Counted from the stretch's first letter, positions 16,932-28,380 are shown. The stretch is 37,360 bases of DNA from Nitrospira lenta (GCA_945906715.1 CAMDRK010000002.1:1-37360), one strand, 5' to 3'. Numbers and translations: made by a program. Notes: generated by a model from the letters alone, not told the origin.

Positions 16932-17771
16932 GTGCAACCCTCGCCGCCACTGACACGAAACACAATCCACAGCACCCTGTCGACCACGTGGCTGGGGCAA
17001 CGGATCGAGCTGTTCGACAGTCTTCCTTCAACGAACCGGGAGGCAACTCAGCTCGCACAGGCAGAAGTGGAACATGGCACGGTTGTCGCCGCCGATAGCC
17101 AGACCGCCGGACGTGGACGGCTTTCCCGAACCTGGTTTTCTCCACCCAGCACCAATCTCTACTGTTCCGTCATCCTCAGGTCAGCACGCCCACCGGAACG
17201 ACTCACAGAATGGCTCTCCTGGTTACCGCTGGTCACAGCGCTGGCCGCAGCCGAAGCAATCGAACAGGTCTCATCCATCCATGTCTCTGTGAAATGGCCC
17301 AACGATCTCCTGATCTCGGAACGGAAAGTCGGCGGAATCCTCTGTGAAAGCGGCACAGGAACGCGGTCAGGCCCCTTCCAGATCATCGGGATCGGCATCA
17401 ACGTCAACGGTGACCATGATGACTGGCCCACTGACCTTCGCGACTCAGCCACGTCGATATGGCAGGAACGGAAGATCGTCGTCGACCGTAACAGGCTGCT
17501 CGCGCAGCTGCTCCTCGAACTCGAACAGTGCCTCGATGAATTGACCCTTCATGGAATCAATCGGCTCGCGTCGGCCTACCATCAGCGCTGCTCGACCATC
17601 GGCCATACCGTACGAGCAACGTTGGGCAATGGAGACATCGTCGTGGGGCTTGCCGAGGGAATCGGCCAGGATGGATCCTTGCGCGTGCAGCCACAGACGA
17701 CTCAGCCTGGCTCAGCATCGCCGGAGGTTATCCACTTGCGTGTAGCCGACATCATCCACGTGAGAACATAA
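16932..17771 (+). CDS. birA: Biotin--[acetyl-CoA-carboxylase] ligase
   Basis: 279 aa, GTG start. DSLPSTNREATQLAQAEVEHGTVVAADSQTAGRGRLSRTWFSPPSTNLYCS; VKWPNDLLISERKVGGIL. Confidence 0.92.
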   Translation: MQPSPPLTRNTIHSTLSTTWLGQRIELFDSLPSTNREATQLAQAEVEHGTVVAADSQTAGRGRLSRTWFSPPSTNLYCSVILRSARPPERLTEWLSWLPLVTALAAAEAIEQVSSIHVSVKWPNDLLISERKVGGILCESGTGTRSGPFQIIGIGINVNGDHDDWPTDLRDSATSIWQERKIVVDRNRLLAQLLLELEQCLDELTLHGINRLASAYHQRCSTIGHTVRATLGNGDIVVGLAEGIGQDGSLRVQPQTTQPGSASPEVIHLRVADIIHVRT

Positions 17772-17782
17772 ACAGAGTGTTC

Positions 17783-17861
17783 TTTTGGTTTGTTTGGTCT
17801 ATTTGGTTTGTTTGGTTGCACTAGACTAACCAGACAAACGAAACAAACTAGATAACCCAGA
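17783..17861. repeat. Nonamer inverted-repeat element A6 (A/T-rich variant)
   Basis: ttttggtttgtttggtctatttggtttgtttggtt ... aaccagacaaacgaaacaaactagataacccag. Confidence 0.8.
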
Positions 17862-17906
17862 TTGTCTGCTGGCCAAATCACCCAACCAAACCGTACAATA
17901 GATTCC

Positions 17907-18698
17907 ATGCTTCTCGTCGTCGATATCGGCAACACCAACATTGTCTGGGGCGTCTATGACGACCACACCCTCGCAGCCCACTGGCGAATAGCCACAGATG
18001 TGAAAAAAACATCGGACGAGTACGGCATTCTCTTTAGCAATCTCCTGACCGCGGCAGAGATCCCCCCAAAACGTCTCACCGGCGCCATCATCTCCAGCGT
18101 CGTACCGACATTGACCGGAACCATCGAAAATATGCTCGAACAATATTTTCACCAGCATCCGATGATCGTCACCTCGGATACGGACACGGGACTTCGACTC
18201 CGTTACGACAATCCAAAAGAAATCGGCAGCGACCGACTGGTGAACGCCGCAGCTGCGTATCATAAATATCTACGCGATCTCATCGTCGTCGATTTCGGCA
18301 CCGCCACGACCTTTTGCGCCATCACAGCAGACGGCGACTACCTCGGAGGCGTCATCGCCCCAGGCCTCGGGATCTCGGCAGAAGCCCTATTCACACGAGC
18401 CGCCAAACTGGCCAAGGTGGAATTGATCAGGCCTAAGACCGTGATCGGTACCGACACGGCCGGCAGTATTCAATCCGGCCTGTTATTCGGGTATGCAGGA
18501 CTGGTAGATACAGTCGTCCGGCGAATGGAACAGGAATTCGGACGCTCATGCTATGTCATCGGTACCGGAGGACTCAGCTCCATCCTGGCAGCAGAAACGA
18601 CGTCCATTCAAAAAATTGAACCACTCTTGACGTTAGAAGGTCTTGAGCTTCTCTACAGACGAACGAAGGGTCTTCCTCCTCCCACTATGCAGGTCTAA
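17907..18698 (+). CDS. coaX: Type III pantothenate kinase
   Basis: MLLVVDIGNTNIVWGVYDD; VVDFGTATTFCAIT; GGVIAPGLGISAEALF; IGTDTAGSIQSGLLFGYAGLVD. Start at 17907 preferred over 17862. Confidence 0.93.
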   Translation: MLLVVDIGNTNIVWGVYDDHTLAAHWRIATDVKKTSDEYGILFSNLLTAAEIPPKRLTGAIISSVVPTLTGTIENMLEQYFHQHPMIVTSDTDTGLRLRYDNPKEIGSDRLVNAAAAYHKYLRDLIVVDFGTATTFCAITADGDYLGGVIAPGLGISAEALFTRAAKLAKVELIRPKTVIGTDTAGSIQSGLLFGYAGLVDTVVRRMEQEFGRSCYVIGTGGLSSILAAETTSIQKIEPLLTLEGLELLYRRTKGLPPPTMQV

Positions 18699-18737
18699 CC
18701 CGCGTCATTCACGAAGGCTTCAAATGCAATCGCAAAT

Positions 18738-18898
18738 GTTCAGGCGAGAGGCCAGGGGCTAGAGGTTATATCGTGAGACGTGAAACGTGAGACGTGAAAC
18801 GTGAGACGTGAAACGTGAGACGTTAAGCGATTCCCGCTCGACCCCCTCACGCCTTACCCTTTACGCCTTACGTCCCCATTGCCCCTCGCCTGGCTTCC
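18738..18898. repeat. Heptamer inverted-repeat element D2 (expanded array)
   Basis: ggcgagaggccaggggctagaggttatatCGTGAGACGTGAAACGTGAGACGTGAAACGTGAGACGTGAAACGTGAGACGttaagcg...cttacgtccccattgcccctcgcctgg. Confidence 0.9.
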
Positions 18899-18990
18899 AA
18901 AGCGGTTTCGTCGTACAAGTAATTAATTTTTCTGGGCCGGTTGACTTTATAGGCCCTATGGCTATCTCCTGACGGACAGAGGAGTCTTGG

Positions 18991-19593
18991 ATGCCTGAAG
19001 AACACAAGAACACGAATACAATCGGGAACTTGGACACTCCATCGCCCGGCGATTGCACCCCCACTGAGGACACAGGTTTGATTGAAGCACTTCAGCTGGC
19101 ACTTACAGCAAAAGCTGAAGAGGCAAAGAGCTTGAACGACAAATATCTCAGACTTGCCGCCGAGTTCGATAACTATAAGCGATTGATCCAGCGCGACCAG
19201 CGCGACCAGATCCGATTCGGCAATGAGCCATTGCTCAAAGAGCTTTTACCGGTTGTCGATAATCTCGAACGGGCCATCAAGGCCTCGCGCGAGGGCGGGC
19301 ATAACGAGGCTCTCATCCAGGGAGTAGATCTCACCCTCAAGCAATTGACGGGCGCCCTGACGCGATTTCATGTCACACCCGTCCAAACGATCGGTCAGCC
19401 GTTCGATCCCGCCACGCATCAGGCGGTCGTATCCATCGCGTCGGAGAAGGTTCCAGCGCAGCATGTGCTGGACGAGCTTCAGAGAGGCTATCTCTTGCAT
19501 GATCGTATCTTGAGAGCGGCCATGGTGAGCGTGTCCACCGGACAGACAGAGGGTGGCGCGACAGGAACAGACAGTACGATTCGTCCATCGTAA
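18991..19593 (+). CDS. grpE: Nucleotide exchange factor GrpE
   Basis: KYLRLAAEFDNYKRLIQRDQ; LLPVVDNLERAIKA; VTPVQTIGQPFDPATHQAV; adjacent to dnaK. Confidence 0.95.
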   Translation: MPEEHKNTNTIGNLDTPSPGDCTPTEDTGLIEALQLALTAKAEEAKSLNDKYLRLAAEFDNYKRLIQRDQRDQIRFGNEPLLKELLPVVDNLERAIKASREGGHNEALIQGVDLTLKQLTGALTRFHVTPVQTIGQPFDPATHQAVVSIASEKVPAQHVLDELQRGYLLHDRILRAAMVSVSTGQTEGGATGTDSTIRPS

Positions 19594-19633
19594 TTTTTAT
19601 CAAAGCCAGACCTAGTGAGGAAGGAGTAGACAC

Positions 19634-21559
<1,926 letters not shown>

Positions 21560-21576
21560 GTTAGAATACCCTCAGT

Positions 21577-21612
21577 AAGACCGAGCTTCACCGATATAGG
21601 GGGCTCGGTCTT
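21577..21612 (+). other. Stem-loop in the dnaK-dnaJ gap
   Basis: AAGACCGAGC ... GCTCGGTCTT inverted repeat, no clear U-tract. Confidence 0.65.
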
Positions 21613-21642
21613 GCTGCTCTTTCACCGTGAGAGACGGCCCCC

Positions 21643-22758
21643 GTGTCCAAGCCCAACTACTACGAAACTTTAGGTGTCGAGCGAACCGCGTCCGAGGACG
21701 AGCTCAAGAAGGCCTATCGAAAGATGGCCCGCCAACACCATCCTGATCTTCAAACGGGAGAGGCGCAGAAGAAAGCCTCTGAAGAAAAGTTCAAAGAAGT
21801 CAATGAAGCCTACGAGACCCTGAGCGATCAGGACAAGCGCAAACGTTACGACATGTTCGGCCACACCGGAACCCAACAGGGCCCCGGACCAGATGGCTTC
21901 GGCTTTGGTGGAAGCGGCTTCGGCGACGCCTTCAACGACATTTTCGAGGACTTTTTCGGAGGCCAGCGAGGCGGCAATCGCGCAGAGCGCGGCAACGACC
22001 TCCAATACAACCTGGAACTGACTTTCGAAGAAGCCGTCTACGGGAAAGAGGCCAAACTCAAAATCCCTCGCTGGGAAATATGCACTGACTGCAAAGGGAC
22101 CGGCGCCAAGAGCGCGGCATCGGTCAAGACCTGCCCCAGTTGCAAAGGGGCCGGACAGATGAGGTTCCAGCAGGGGTTCTTCAGTATCTCCCGTCCTTGC
22201 GGCCAATGCGAGGGAGCGGGACGAATCGTCACAGAGCCCTGCTCGGCCTGCCAGGGCCGCCAACGCACCTACCGAGAACGGACCATCGCCGTGCATATTC
22301 CGGCCGGCATCGAGTCAGGCATGCGTCTGCGCCTCTCGAACGAAGGGGAGCACGGAACCAACGCAGGCCCGCCGGGCGACCTCTATGTGGCAATTACCGT
22401 CAAGCCGCACCAGCTCTTTCAGCGCCAGGGACAGGATATCCTCTGTGACGTCCCGATCCAATTCGTCACAGCCGTACTCGGAGGAAAGATCGAGGTTCCC
22501 ACGCTGAAAGGCAATACGATCATCAAGATTCCTGCCGGCACGCAACAGGATAAAACTCTGCGCATCAAAGGCCTGGGCGTTCCCAGCCTCAAGAACCAGA
22601 GTACCGGCGATCAGGTATTTGTCATTAAGATTCAGATTCCAACCAAACTGACCGCTCGTCAGAAAGAATTGCTCAAAGAATTTGCCAAAGAGAGCGGCAT
22701 GTTGATGGAAGAGGACAGCGACGGATTCTTTGACAAGATGAAAACCTTCTTCGAATAA
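21643..22758 (+). CDS. dnaJ: Molecular chaperone DnaJ
   Basis: 371 aa, GTG start. J domain with HPD, G/F region, four CxxC zinc-finger repeats (CTDCKGTGA, CPSCKGAG, CGQCEGAG, CSACQGR). Confidence 0.97.
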   Translation: MSKPNYYETLGVERTASEDELKKAYRKMARQHHPDLQTGEAQKKASEEKFKEVNEAYETLSDQDKRKRYDMFGHTGTQQGPGPDGFGFGGSGFGDAFNDIFEDFFGGQRGGNRAERGNDLQYNLELTFEEAVYGKEAKLKIPRWEICTDCKGTGAKSAASVKTCPSCKGAGQMRFQQGFFSISRPCGQCEGAGRIVTEPCSACQGRQRTYRERTIAVHIPAGIESGMRLRLSNEGEHGTNAGPPGDLYVAITVKPHQLFQRQGQDILCDVPIQFVTAVLGGKIEVPTLKGNTIIKIPAGTQQDKTLRIKGLGVPSLKNQSTGDQVFVIKIQIPTKLTARQKELLKEFAKESGMLMEEDSDGFFDKMKTFFE

Positions 22759-22799
22759 CAATGGCGAGCTGGAGTCTGTCCAAGTAATCTTCGGTACGA

Positions 22800-22915
22800 G
22801 GCAAAGGAGCTGCAGGTAGATGCGAGGCCGCAGGCTCGAAAAAACCGGAGGCGTATTCACTGGAATACGTTGAGGCTTTTCTCGAGCCGAGAACGACGCA
22901 GATGCTTGCAGATCG
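22800..22915. repeat. Divergent MITE-like element, copy 2
   Basis: gcgaggccgcaggctcg...ccggaggcgtattc...gaatacgttgaggcttttctcgagccgagaacgacgc; matches the core of 16754-16922. Confidence 0.6.
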
Positions 22916-22928
22916 TTTGCCGCAGCCT

Positions 22929-23672
22929 ATGTCTACATTCTTCGTCAACTCTGACGCCATCACTCCACCCACGATCTGCATGACCGGTGATCTTCTCCAT
23001 CATCTTCGTGATAGTCTCCGCTTGCGCCCAGGAGACGCTCTCATACTCAACGACGGATGCGGAACCCGCTATCGCGTGGAAGTGACCCACGTCACCCCAC
23101 AGGCCATCGACAGCCGCATCATCGACCGACAGACCGAACCGGCGCATAGAACCCCACCGATCGTGCTCGGCCAGGCTTTGATCAAAGGCGACAAGATGGA
23201 CTGGGTCATTCAGAAGTCCACAGAACTCGGCGTTGCGACCATCCTGCCCATTCACAGCACACACAGCGTCATCAAGCCCAACCCTGAACGATCGGAACAT
23301 CAACGGTCCAGATGGGAGCGCATTGCGCGAGACGCGGCGCAACAGTCCGAACGATGGACGCTTCCCACTATCGCAGACCCGGTAAGCCTCGCAGAAATCT
23401 GCCGACGATATGCTACGGCGCCGCTAAAAGGCCTGTTCGCAGAGCGCTCCAACGGCTCCTCTCTCGCAACCATCCCATTGCCGGCAGATCGTCAGCAACC
23501 GATTATCTTGTTGATTGGGCCTGAAGGAGGATGGGCACCGGACGAGCAACGTCTTGCACAGGAGCAGGGTTTCCTCCCGCTCACCCTCGGACCACGAATC
23601 TTGCGAGCCGAGACTGCAGCGATCGCCGCGCTCAGCATTCTCCAGTCAAGGCTCGATCAGATGGAAAACTGA
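22929..23672 (+). CDS. rsmE: 16S rRNA (uracil1498-N3)-methyltransferase
   Basis: MSTFFVNSDA...; QALIKGDKMDWVIQKSTELGV; LLIGPEGGWAPDEQRLAQEQGFLPLTLGPRILRAETAAIAALS. Confidence 0.93.
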   Translation: MSTFFVNSDAITPPTICMTGDLLHHLRDSLRLRPGDALILNDGCGTRYRVEVTHVTPQAIDSRIIDRQTEPAHRTPPIVLGQALIKGDKMDWVIQKSTELGVATILPIHSTHSVIKPNPERSEHQRSRWERIARDAAQQSERWTLPTIADPVSLAEICRRYATAPLKGLFAERSNGSSLATIPLPADRQQPIILLIGPEGGWAPDEQRLAQEQGFLPLTLGPRILRAETAAIAALSILQSRLDQMEN

Positions 23673-23673
23673 T

Positions 23674-23741
23674 TTTGAGTTCGAGGTTCTATGTTCGAGG
23701 TTTCAAGAAAACTTTGAACTTCGAACCTCGAACTTCGAACC
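23674..23741. repeat. Heptamer inverted-repeat element C1
   Basis: ttgagttcgaggttctatgttcgaggttt ... aacttcgaacctcgaacttcgaac. Confidence 0.85.
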
Positions 23742-23746
23742 GCTTA

Positions 23747-24715
23747 TCAGCGCCCGAGACTCAGATGAACGATCGTCCCTTTTCCCCCGCTGGCCCAGCC
23801 CTCCGACCTAGTAGGGAACGAAAGGCCGAATAACGAGGCCTTTGCGATTGCACCCTGCTCAGTCCAGGTAAAACCGCTGTCAGTGCTCCGATAGACCATA
23901 CCCCGTTCCCCCACAATCCATCCGGTCTGGGGATCGGTAAAACGCACTTTCAAGAGATCTGTCAGCTTCGTACAGGTGCTGGTGCAGGGCAACGTGCGAT
24001 CGATCCATTGAAGGCCGCCATTGCTTGTCTGAAAGATGGCTCCGGCGTTTCCAACGGCCCATCCAGTCGACGTATCGGAAAAAAACACATCGAACAACGT
24101 GACAGCCCCCTGAGTCTCCTGAGGAGTCCAGGTGATTCCGCCGTCGTCCGTCATCAAGACAGTCCCTACTGCCCCAACCACCGTCCCGTGCTGTGCGGTA
24201 AGAAATTGAATGCCGTAGAGCGCTGCGCTCGTCTTGCTCGCTTGATCGACCCAGTGCAGTCCACCATCCTTCGTATGGAGAATGGTTCCGTTGCCACCGA
24301 CCACCCACCCCTCGCTGGGCGACACAAACGAGAGACCGTAGAACGCGACCTGGGTATCGGCGAGTTGTGAGGACCAGGTCTCTCCCCCATCTTGGCTCCT
24401 ACGAATCGTCCCATTGGCTCCAATAGCCCACCCCAGCTTCTCATTGAGAAAGAATACTCCCGAGAGGCTTGCAGTGGTGCCACTGACGACCATCTTCCAC
24501 TTCTTCCCGCCATCGATCGTCTTCACAATGGTACCGCCGGACCCCACCGCCCAGCCCAGCAGAGGCGTATGAAAATAGAGCCCCATCAGGATAGCTTCCG
24601 TATGGCTCACTTGAGGGGTAATCGTCAGAGGAGAGTCAGCAGGCCAGGAAGGAGTGATGCATAGCTGCGCTGCCAGCGCCGCGACCGCAAGGTATCCAGG
24701 CAATCCGTATCTCAC
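23747..24715 (-). CDS. YCF48/BNR-like beta-propeller protein, probably secreted
   Basis: 322 aa with about seven GWxVGxxGTIxxTxDGGxxW repeats; N-terminal signal-like segment. Confidence 0.85.
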   Translation of the reverse strand: MRYGLPGYLAVAALAAQLCITPSWPADSPLTITPQVSHTEAILMGLYFHTPLLGWAVGSGGTIVKTIDGGKKWKMVVSGTTASLSGVFFLNEKLGWAIGANGTIRRSQDGGETWSSQLADTQVAFYGLSFVSPSEGWVVGGNGTILHTKDGGLHWVDQASKTSAALYGIQFLTAQHGTVVGAVGTVLMTDDGGITWTPQETQGAVTLFDVFFSDTSTGWAVGNAGAIFQTSNGGLQWIDRTLPCTSTCTKLTDLLKVRFTDPQTGWIVGERGMVYRSTDSGFTWTEQGAIAKASLFGLSFPTRSEGWASGGKGTIVHLSLGR

Positions 24716-26403
24716 TGGGCAGTATCGGCGTCGGGGCGAATGCTTTTGAAGTAGCCTTGATCAGGCATACCCTTGGCAAGAATGGTAAACGTGCCCGCTT
24801 CCAACGTCAGCCACTTCTTCGGAGTGCAACAAGTATCGTCTGGCTGGACATCCCAGGAGCCGCGCCGCACGATCAGCGGTCCCGTCGCGAGCTCGTTAAA
24901 GAATTCATTGCGCTTCCCAATACCATAGAGATTCCGATGGGGCACTCGCACAACGATCTCCGTATCCGTCCAGGACATCACCTGCGCCGCGACATTGCTG
25001 AACAGCACTTCCGTACGCGAGACATTCTCGTCCATCTCGATCTCCCGTCGCTTGTAGGCCCCCTGGTTGAGGCCTAAGTAGGCATGCTCGGCTGTTTTCA
25101 AAAACACGCCGAAGCCAGACCCTTTAATGGTGATCAGCTCATCGAGCCCGCCCGATTGCGGACTGAAGGAGTCGATCTTCGGCGTCACGAGGGTAAAGAC
25201 CCCCGCCTCAGTCTTGAGAGTCTCCTTCGTCGCACAGCAGGAGCCATCCGGATTGGGCTTCGTCGCGCCTCGATAGATCACGACCGGTCCGCTCTTTGCG
25301 CTGAAGGGTACCCACACATCGATGCGATCGTCTTGCCAACGATAGATGACAGCGCGGACCCCTCCGATATCGACTCGATTCTCACCCGTATTGAAATCGG
25401 TAAAGGCGTAGGGAGTCGCTCCACTTTCCGAATAGAATCCGAAATGTTCACCGCTGATTCTGAGCAGCGTACCGATGGGAGCCGCAGGAGGAATCATCGC
25501 CGTCGCCTTTGGCACATGAACCGCAAAAGTCCCGACCATTCGCTCACGCCCTTGCATCGTCAGAACGATCGGTCCGGTCTCCGCATCCATCGGAAGATGT
25601 ACGACGATGGCGCTCTCCGACCACTGGGCAATGGTGGCAGGGTGGCCACCGAACGTCACCTTGTCACCGGCTCCCTTCTCAGAACCGAAGCCTTGGCCAA
25701 AAAAAACGACCTTCGTGCCGACCGGCCCGCTCACCGGATCGACGCGAATGCTCGGAATCAATTTCAGCGGCACAGCGTTACTCACTGTGTACTGGACCGG
25801 TGCGCAACAAGACCCGTCCGGCAAGGGATCGGACGATGCCAATCGAACCATCACATCCCCCGATGCGGCATTCGCAGGAACCTCGACTTCGATAATGTCG
25901 TCTTTCCAGCGACGCGGCCTGACGAGTACGCCCCCGATCATTACATCGTTGACGCCGAACATCGTATTGGGATCGCGAGAACCAGCCGTGACGCCAAAAT
26001 GCGATCCAGCAATCTGCACCGTATGACCTGCCTGGATCTCTGTCGGCGTTACTGAAGTAATCGTCGGCTGAACCACTGTCAATGTCCCGACAACCATCTT
26101 CTTCTTCCCAGCCATGATTTCAACGGGACCGGATTGCGCTTGAAATGGAACCTTCACCTCGATCAAGTCTGACTCCCACCGCTGAATCAACGCAGGGAAC
26201 CCACCCACAGTCACGCGATTGACCTGCACGGATTTAAATGCCCCGAACCCCTTCCCACCGATTGATACAGTAGCGCCCGGTACCGTCGTTGCCGGATGAA
26301 GCTCGAGCGCAGAAGGAGTGGCCGCAAGCACCACGGCGCTCAAACTGGCCCACAACGATAGCGTACCCACGCCGGTTATAAATGCATTCTTTATCTGGTT
26401 CAT
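24712..26403 (-). CDS. IPT/TIG-domain secreted protein
   Basis: Repeated P-x-S/A-G-x3-G...V.IxGxGFG modules; signal peptide MNQIKNAFITGVGTLSLWASLSAVVLAATPSA; 4-nt overlap with the YCF48-like gene. Confidence 0.8.
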   Translation of the reverse strand: MNQIKNAFITGVGTLSLWASLSAVVLAATPSALELHPATTVPGATVSIGGKGFGAFKSVQVNRVTVGGFPALIQRWESDLIEVKVPFQAQSGPVEIMAGKKKMVVGTLTVVQPTITSVTPTEIQAGHTVQIAGSHFGVTAGSRDPNTMFGVNDVMIGGVLVRPRRWKDDIIEVEVPANAASGDVMVRLASSDPLPDGSCCAPVQYTVSNAVPLKLIPSIRVDPVSGPVGTKVVFFGQGFGSEKGAGDKVTFGGHPATIAQWSESAIVVHLPMDAETGPIVLTMQGRERMVGTFAVHVPKATAMIPPAAPIGTLLRISGEHFGFYSESGATPYAFTDFNTGENRVDIGGVRAVIYRWQDDRIDVWVPFSAKSGPVVIYRGATKPNPDGSCCATKETLKTEAGVFTLVTPKIDSFSPQSGGLDELITIKGSGFGVFLKTAEHAYLGLNQGAYKRREIEMDENVSRTEVLFSNVAAQVMSWTDTEIVVRVPHRNLYGIGKRNEFFNELATGPLIVRRGSWDVQPDDTCCTPKKWLTLEAGTFTILAKGMPDQGYFKSIRPDADTAQ

Positions 26404-26498
26404 TTGGTTGATTTGGTCTATTTGGTTCATTTGCTTGATTTAGTTCATCTGGTTGGTCGGTTCAACCAAATAAACAAGACAACCCAAATAAACGAGTT
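26390..26498. repeat. Nonamer inverted-repeat element A7 (A/T-rich variant)
   Basis: tttatctggttcatttggttgatttggtctatttggttcat ... ttcaaccaaataaacaagacaacccaaataaacgag. Confidence 0.8.
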
Positions 26499-26637
26499 CG
26501 ACCGAACTATATCAAGCGGATTTTTCGAGAGTCAATCCGGCGAGCGCACACAAGAGTCATTCGTCAATGGTCAATCGTCATTCGTAGAGACCTTGAAGGA
26601 ATTTCGGTCGGCGTTCGGAACAGAATCGAGAGAACGA

Positions 26638-27096
26638 TCAGGAGACGGAGAGAATCACTTCAATTTCGACCGGAGCTCCGCGTGGCAACTCAGCAGCCCC
26701 CACAGCCGCACGGGCATGACGACCAGCCTCTCCAAAGATCTCAACGAGGAGGTCCGAGGCGCCGTTGAGAACTTGTGGCTGCTGTATAAAGCCTTCGGCC
26801 GATGCCACATGCCCGACAACCTTCACAACTCGTGTGATACGGTCCAACGTCCCAAGTGCCTGCTTGGCAATCGCCAGGGCATTCAAGAGAGCAAGCCTAG
26901 CCGCCTCCATCCCCTGCTCCACCGTCAGATCACGCCCAAGCTTGCCGGAGAAGGCCAACTGCCCATCTCGCATAGGAAGAACGCCGGACAAAAACAAGAG
27001 GTTCCCGGCCTGGACCGCCGGAACATAGATCGCCAACGGTTGCGGCGGCGGCGGCAACTCGATGTGCAGTTCTTTCAGTTTGAGTTCGTAGGACAT
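26638..27096 (-). CDS. RidA family (YjgF/YER057c/UK114) protein
   Basis: 152 aa. AVQAGNLLFLSGVLPMRDGQLAFSGKLGRDLTVEQGMEAARLALLNALA. Confidence 0.9.
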   Translation of the reverse strand: MSYELKLKELHIELPPPPQPLAIYVPAVQAGNLLFLSGVLPMRDGQLAFSGKLGRDLTVEQGMEAARLALLNALAIAKQALGTLDRITRVVKVVGHVASAEGFIQQPQVLNGASDLLVEIFGEAGRHARAAVGAAELPRGAPVEIEVILSVS

Positions 27097-27103
27097 CGCT
27101 GTC

Positions 27104-27197
27104 GAATGTTCAATGTTGAATTTTGAATGGTGGATGTTCGGAAATCATCAGATCGAGTCCGACTCCGACAATTCAACATTGACCATTCACCATTCCT
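27104..27197. repeat. Heptamer inverted-repeat element F
   Basis: tgtcgaatgttcaatgttgaattttgaatggtggatg ... caattcaacattgaccattcaccattc. Confidence 0.75.
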
Positions 27198-27222
27198 AAA
27201 TCCGCTTCACGCGGAACGCGGG

Positions 27223-28380
27223 CTAGCCTGCGCGAAGGGCATCGAGAAAACTTTCACCAACAGGAAGTTGCCCCCCTTGCAGAGCTTCCACAATGGTATG
27301 TCCAAGATCGGCAGCAGAAGCTCTGATGCCAAGATCAACCCCATAGGCCAATTTGGGCCCAGTGGCCAAGAGAGGAACATATTCCCGCGTCGAGGTCTGA
27401 TCCGCCTTCGTCATATCCCGCCCATGATCACCCGTAATGACGAGCAGGTCGCCTGGGCGAAGCTGCTCCAGCAATCCGGATAGCTGCCGATCAAAATCAT
27501 GGAGAGCCGCTGCCGACTGTGCCGCACCCGCTTCCAGGACATCGAGCCCGGCAAAAATCAATCCGCGGGGAACCTTTTTCAACATCCCCGTCACCTCAGT
27601 AAGTAATGAGGCCCAGTGCGCAACGGGAACCGACCGAGTGAGCCCGCGGCCGCTGAAGAGATCGCCGACTTTTCCTACCCCAATCAGGATCTGGCTCACA
27701 CGATTGAGCACATCGAACATGGTCAGCCCTGGTGGTTCAAGCACGAACTCACGGGATTGTGGGCTGAACTGCACCAGACCGGCATCGCCTGAGAGAAGAT
27801 GAGCGGACACACGCAAAATTCCCCAAGGAGCCTTGAGCAATTTCCTCGCGTCCCGGCAACGCTGAAAGAACTCGTCCCGTCGCATGGCGCTCTCATGCGC
27901 TGCCACATGGCAGGTTCGCCGTCCATCCGTCCAGACGATCAACGCACCAGACGACAGATGTTCAGCCTCACACTCGCGAAGCATGGCGACGCCGGACGAG
28001 CGGCGATTGCCGACGATCTTCCTCCCAAATACCTGTTCAAGCGCTGCGACCATGTCAGGAGGAAACCCGTTGGGATACAGCGGCCCGGTAATGTCCGTGG
28101 GATGACCGGCAATTTCCCAATAACCGGCTATGGAATCCAGGCCCTTCGACAGGAATCCAAGACGACCGAAACACCCTTCCGGCTGCCCCATCACCCGCAC
28201 GCCTTTGATGCTTGTAATATGGCCAAGCCCGAGCGCTTCCAGCGTGGGGAGGTCGAGTCCGCCAACGGCATCCGCCAGATGGGACAAGGTGTTGGAACCG
28301 GCATCGCCGTATTCTGCTGCATCGGGCATGGCCCCGACACCGAGTCCATCGATCACCAGCACAATCACACGAGAAATCAT
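27223..28380 (-). CDS. deoB: Phosphopentomutase
   Basis: 385 aa MISRVIVLVIDGLGVGAMPDAAEYGDAGSNTLSHLAD; ITGDHGRDMTKADQTSTREYVPLLATG. Confidence 0.92.
   Translation of the reverse strand: MISRVIVLVIDGLGVGAMPDAAEYGDAGSNTLSHLADAVGGLDLPTLEALGLGHITSIKGVRVMGQPEGCFGRLGFLSKGLDSIAGYWEIAGHPTDITGPLYPNGFPPDMVAALEQVFGRKIVGNRRSSGVAMLRECEAEHLSSGALIVWTDGRRTCHVAAHESAMRRDEFFQRCRDARKLLKAPWGILRVSAHLLSGDAGLVQFSPQSREFVLEPPGLTMFDVLNRVSQILIGVGKVGDLFSGRGLTRSVPVAHWASLLTEVTGMLKKVPRGLIFAGLDVLEAGAAQSAAALHDFDRQLSGLLEQLRPGDLLVITGDHGRDMTKADQTSTREYVPLLATGPKLAYGVDLGIRASAADLGHTIVEALQGGQLPVGESFLDALRAG

Noticed and set aside
18767-18822. CRISPR array suggested by regular repeats in D2
   Set aside because: Units are contiguous heptamers with no spacers, and there are no cas genes. 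The Cas4-like region at 3559-5091 belongs to a DUF2779 protein.
25084-26055. 323-aa ORF antisense to the TIG gene, and 32724..33590 antisense to alaS
   Set aside because: Compositionally like antisense shadows and opposite well-supported genes.
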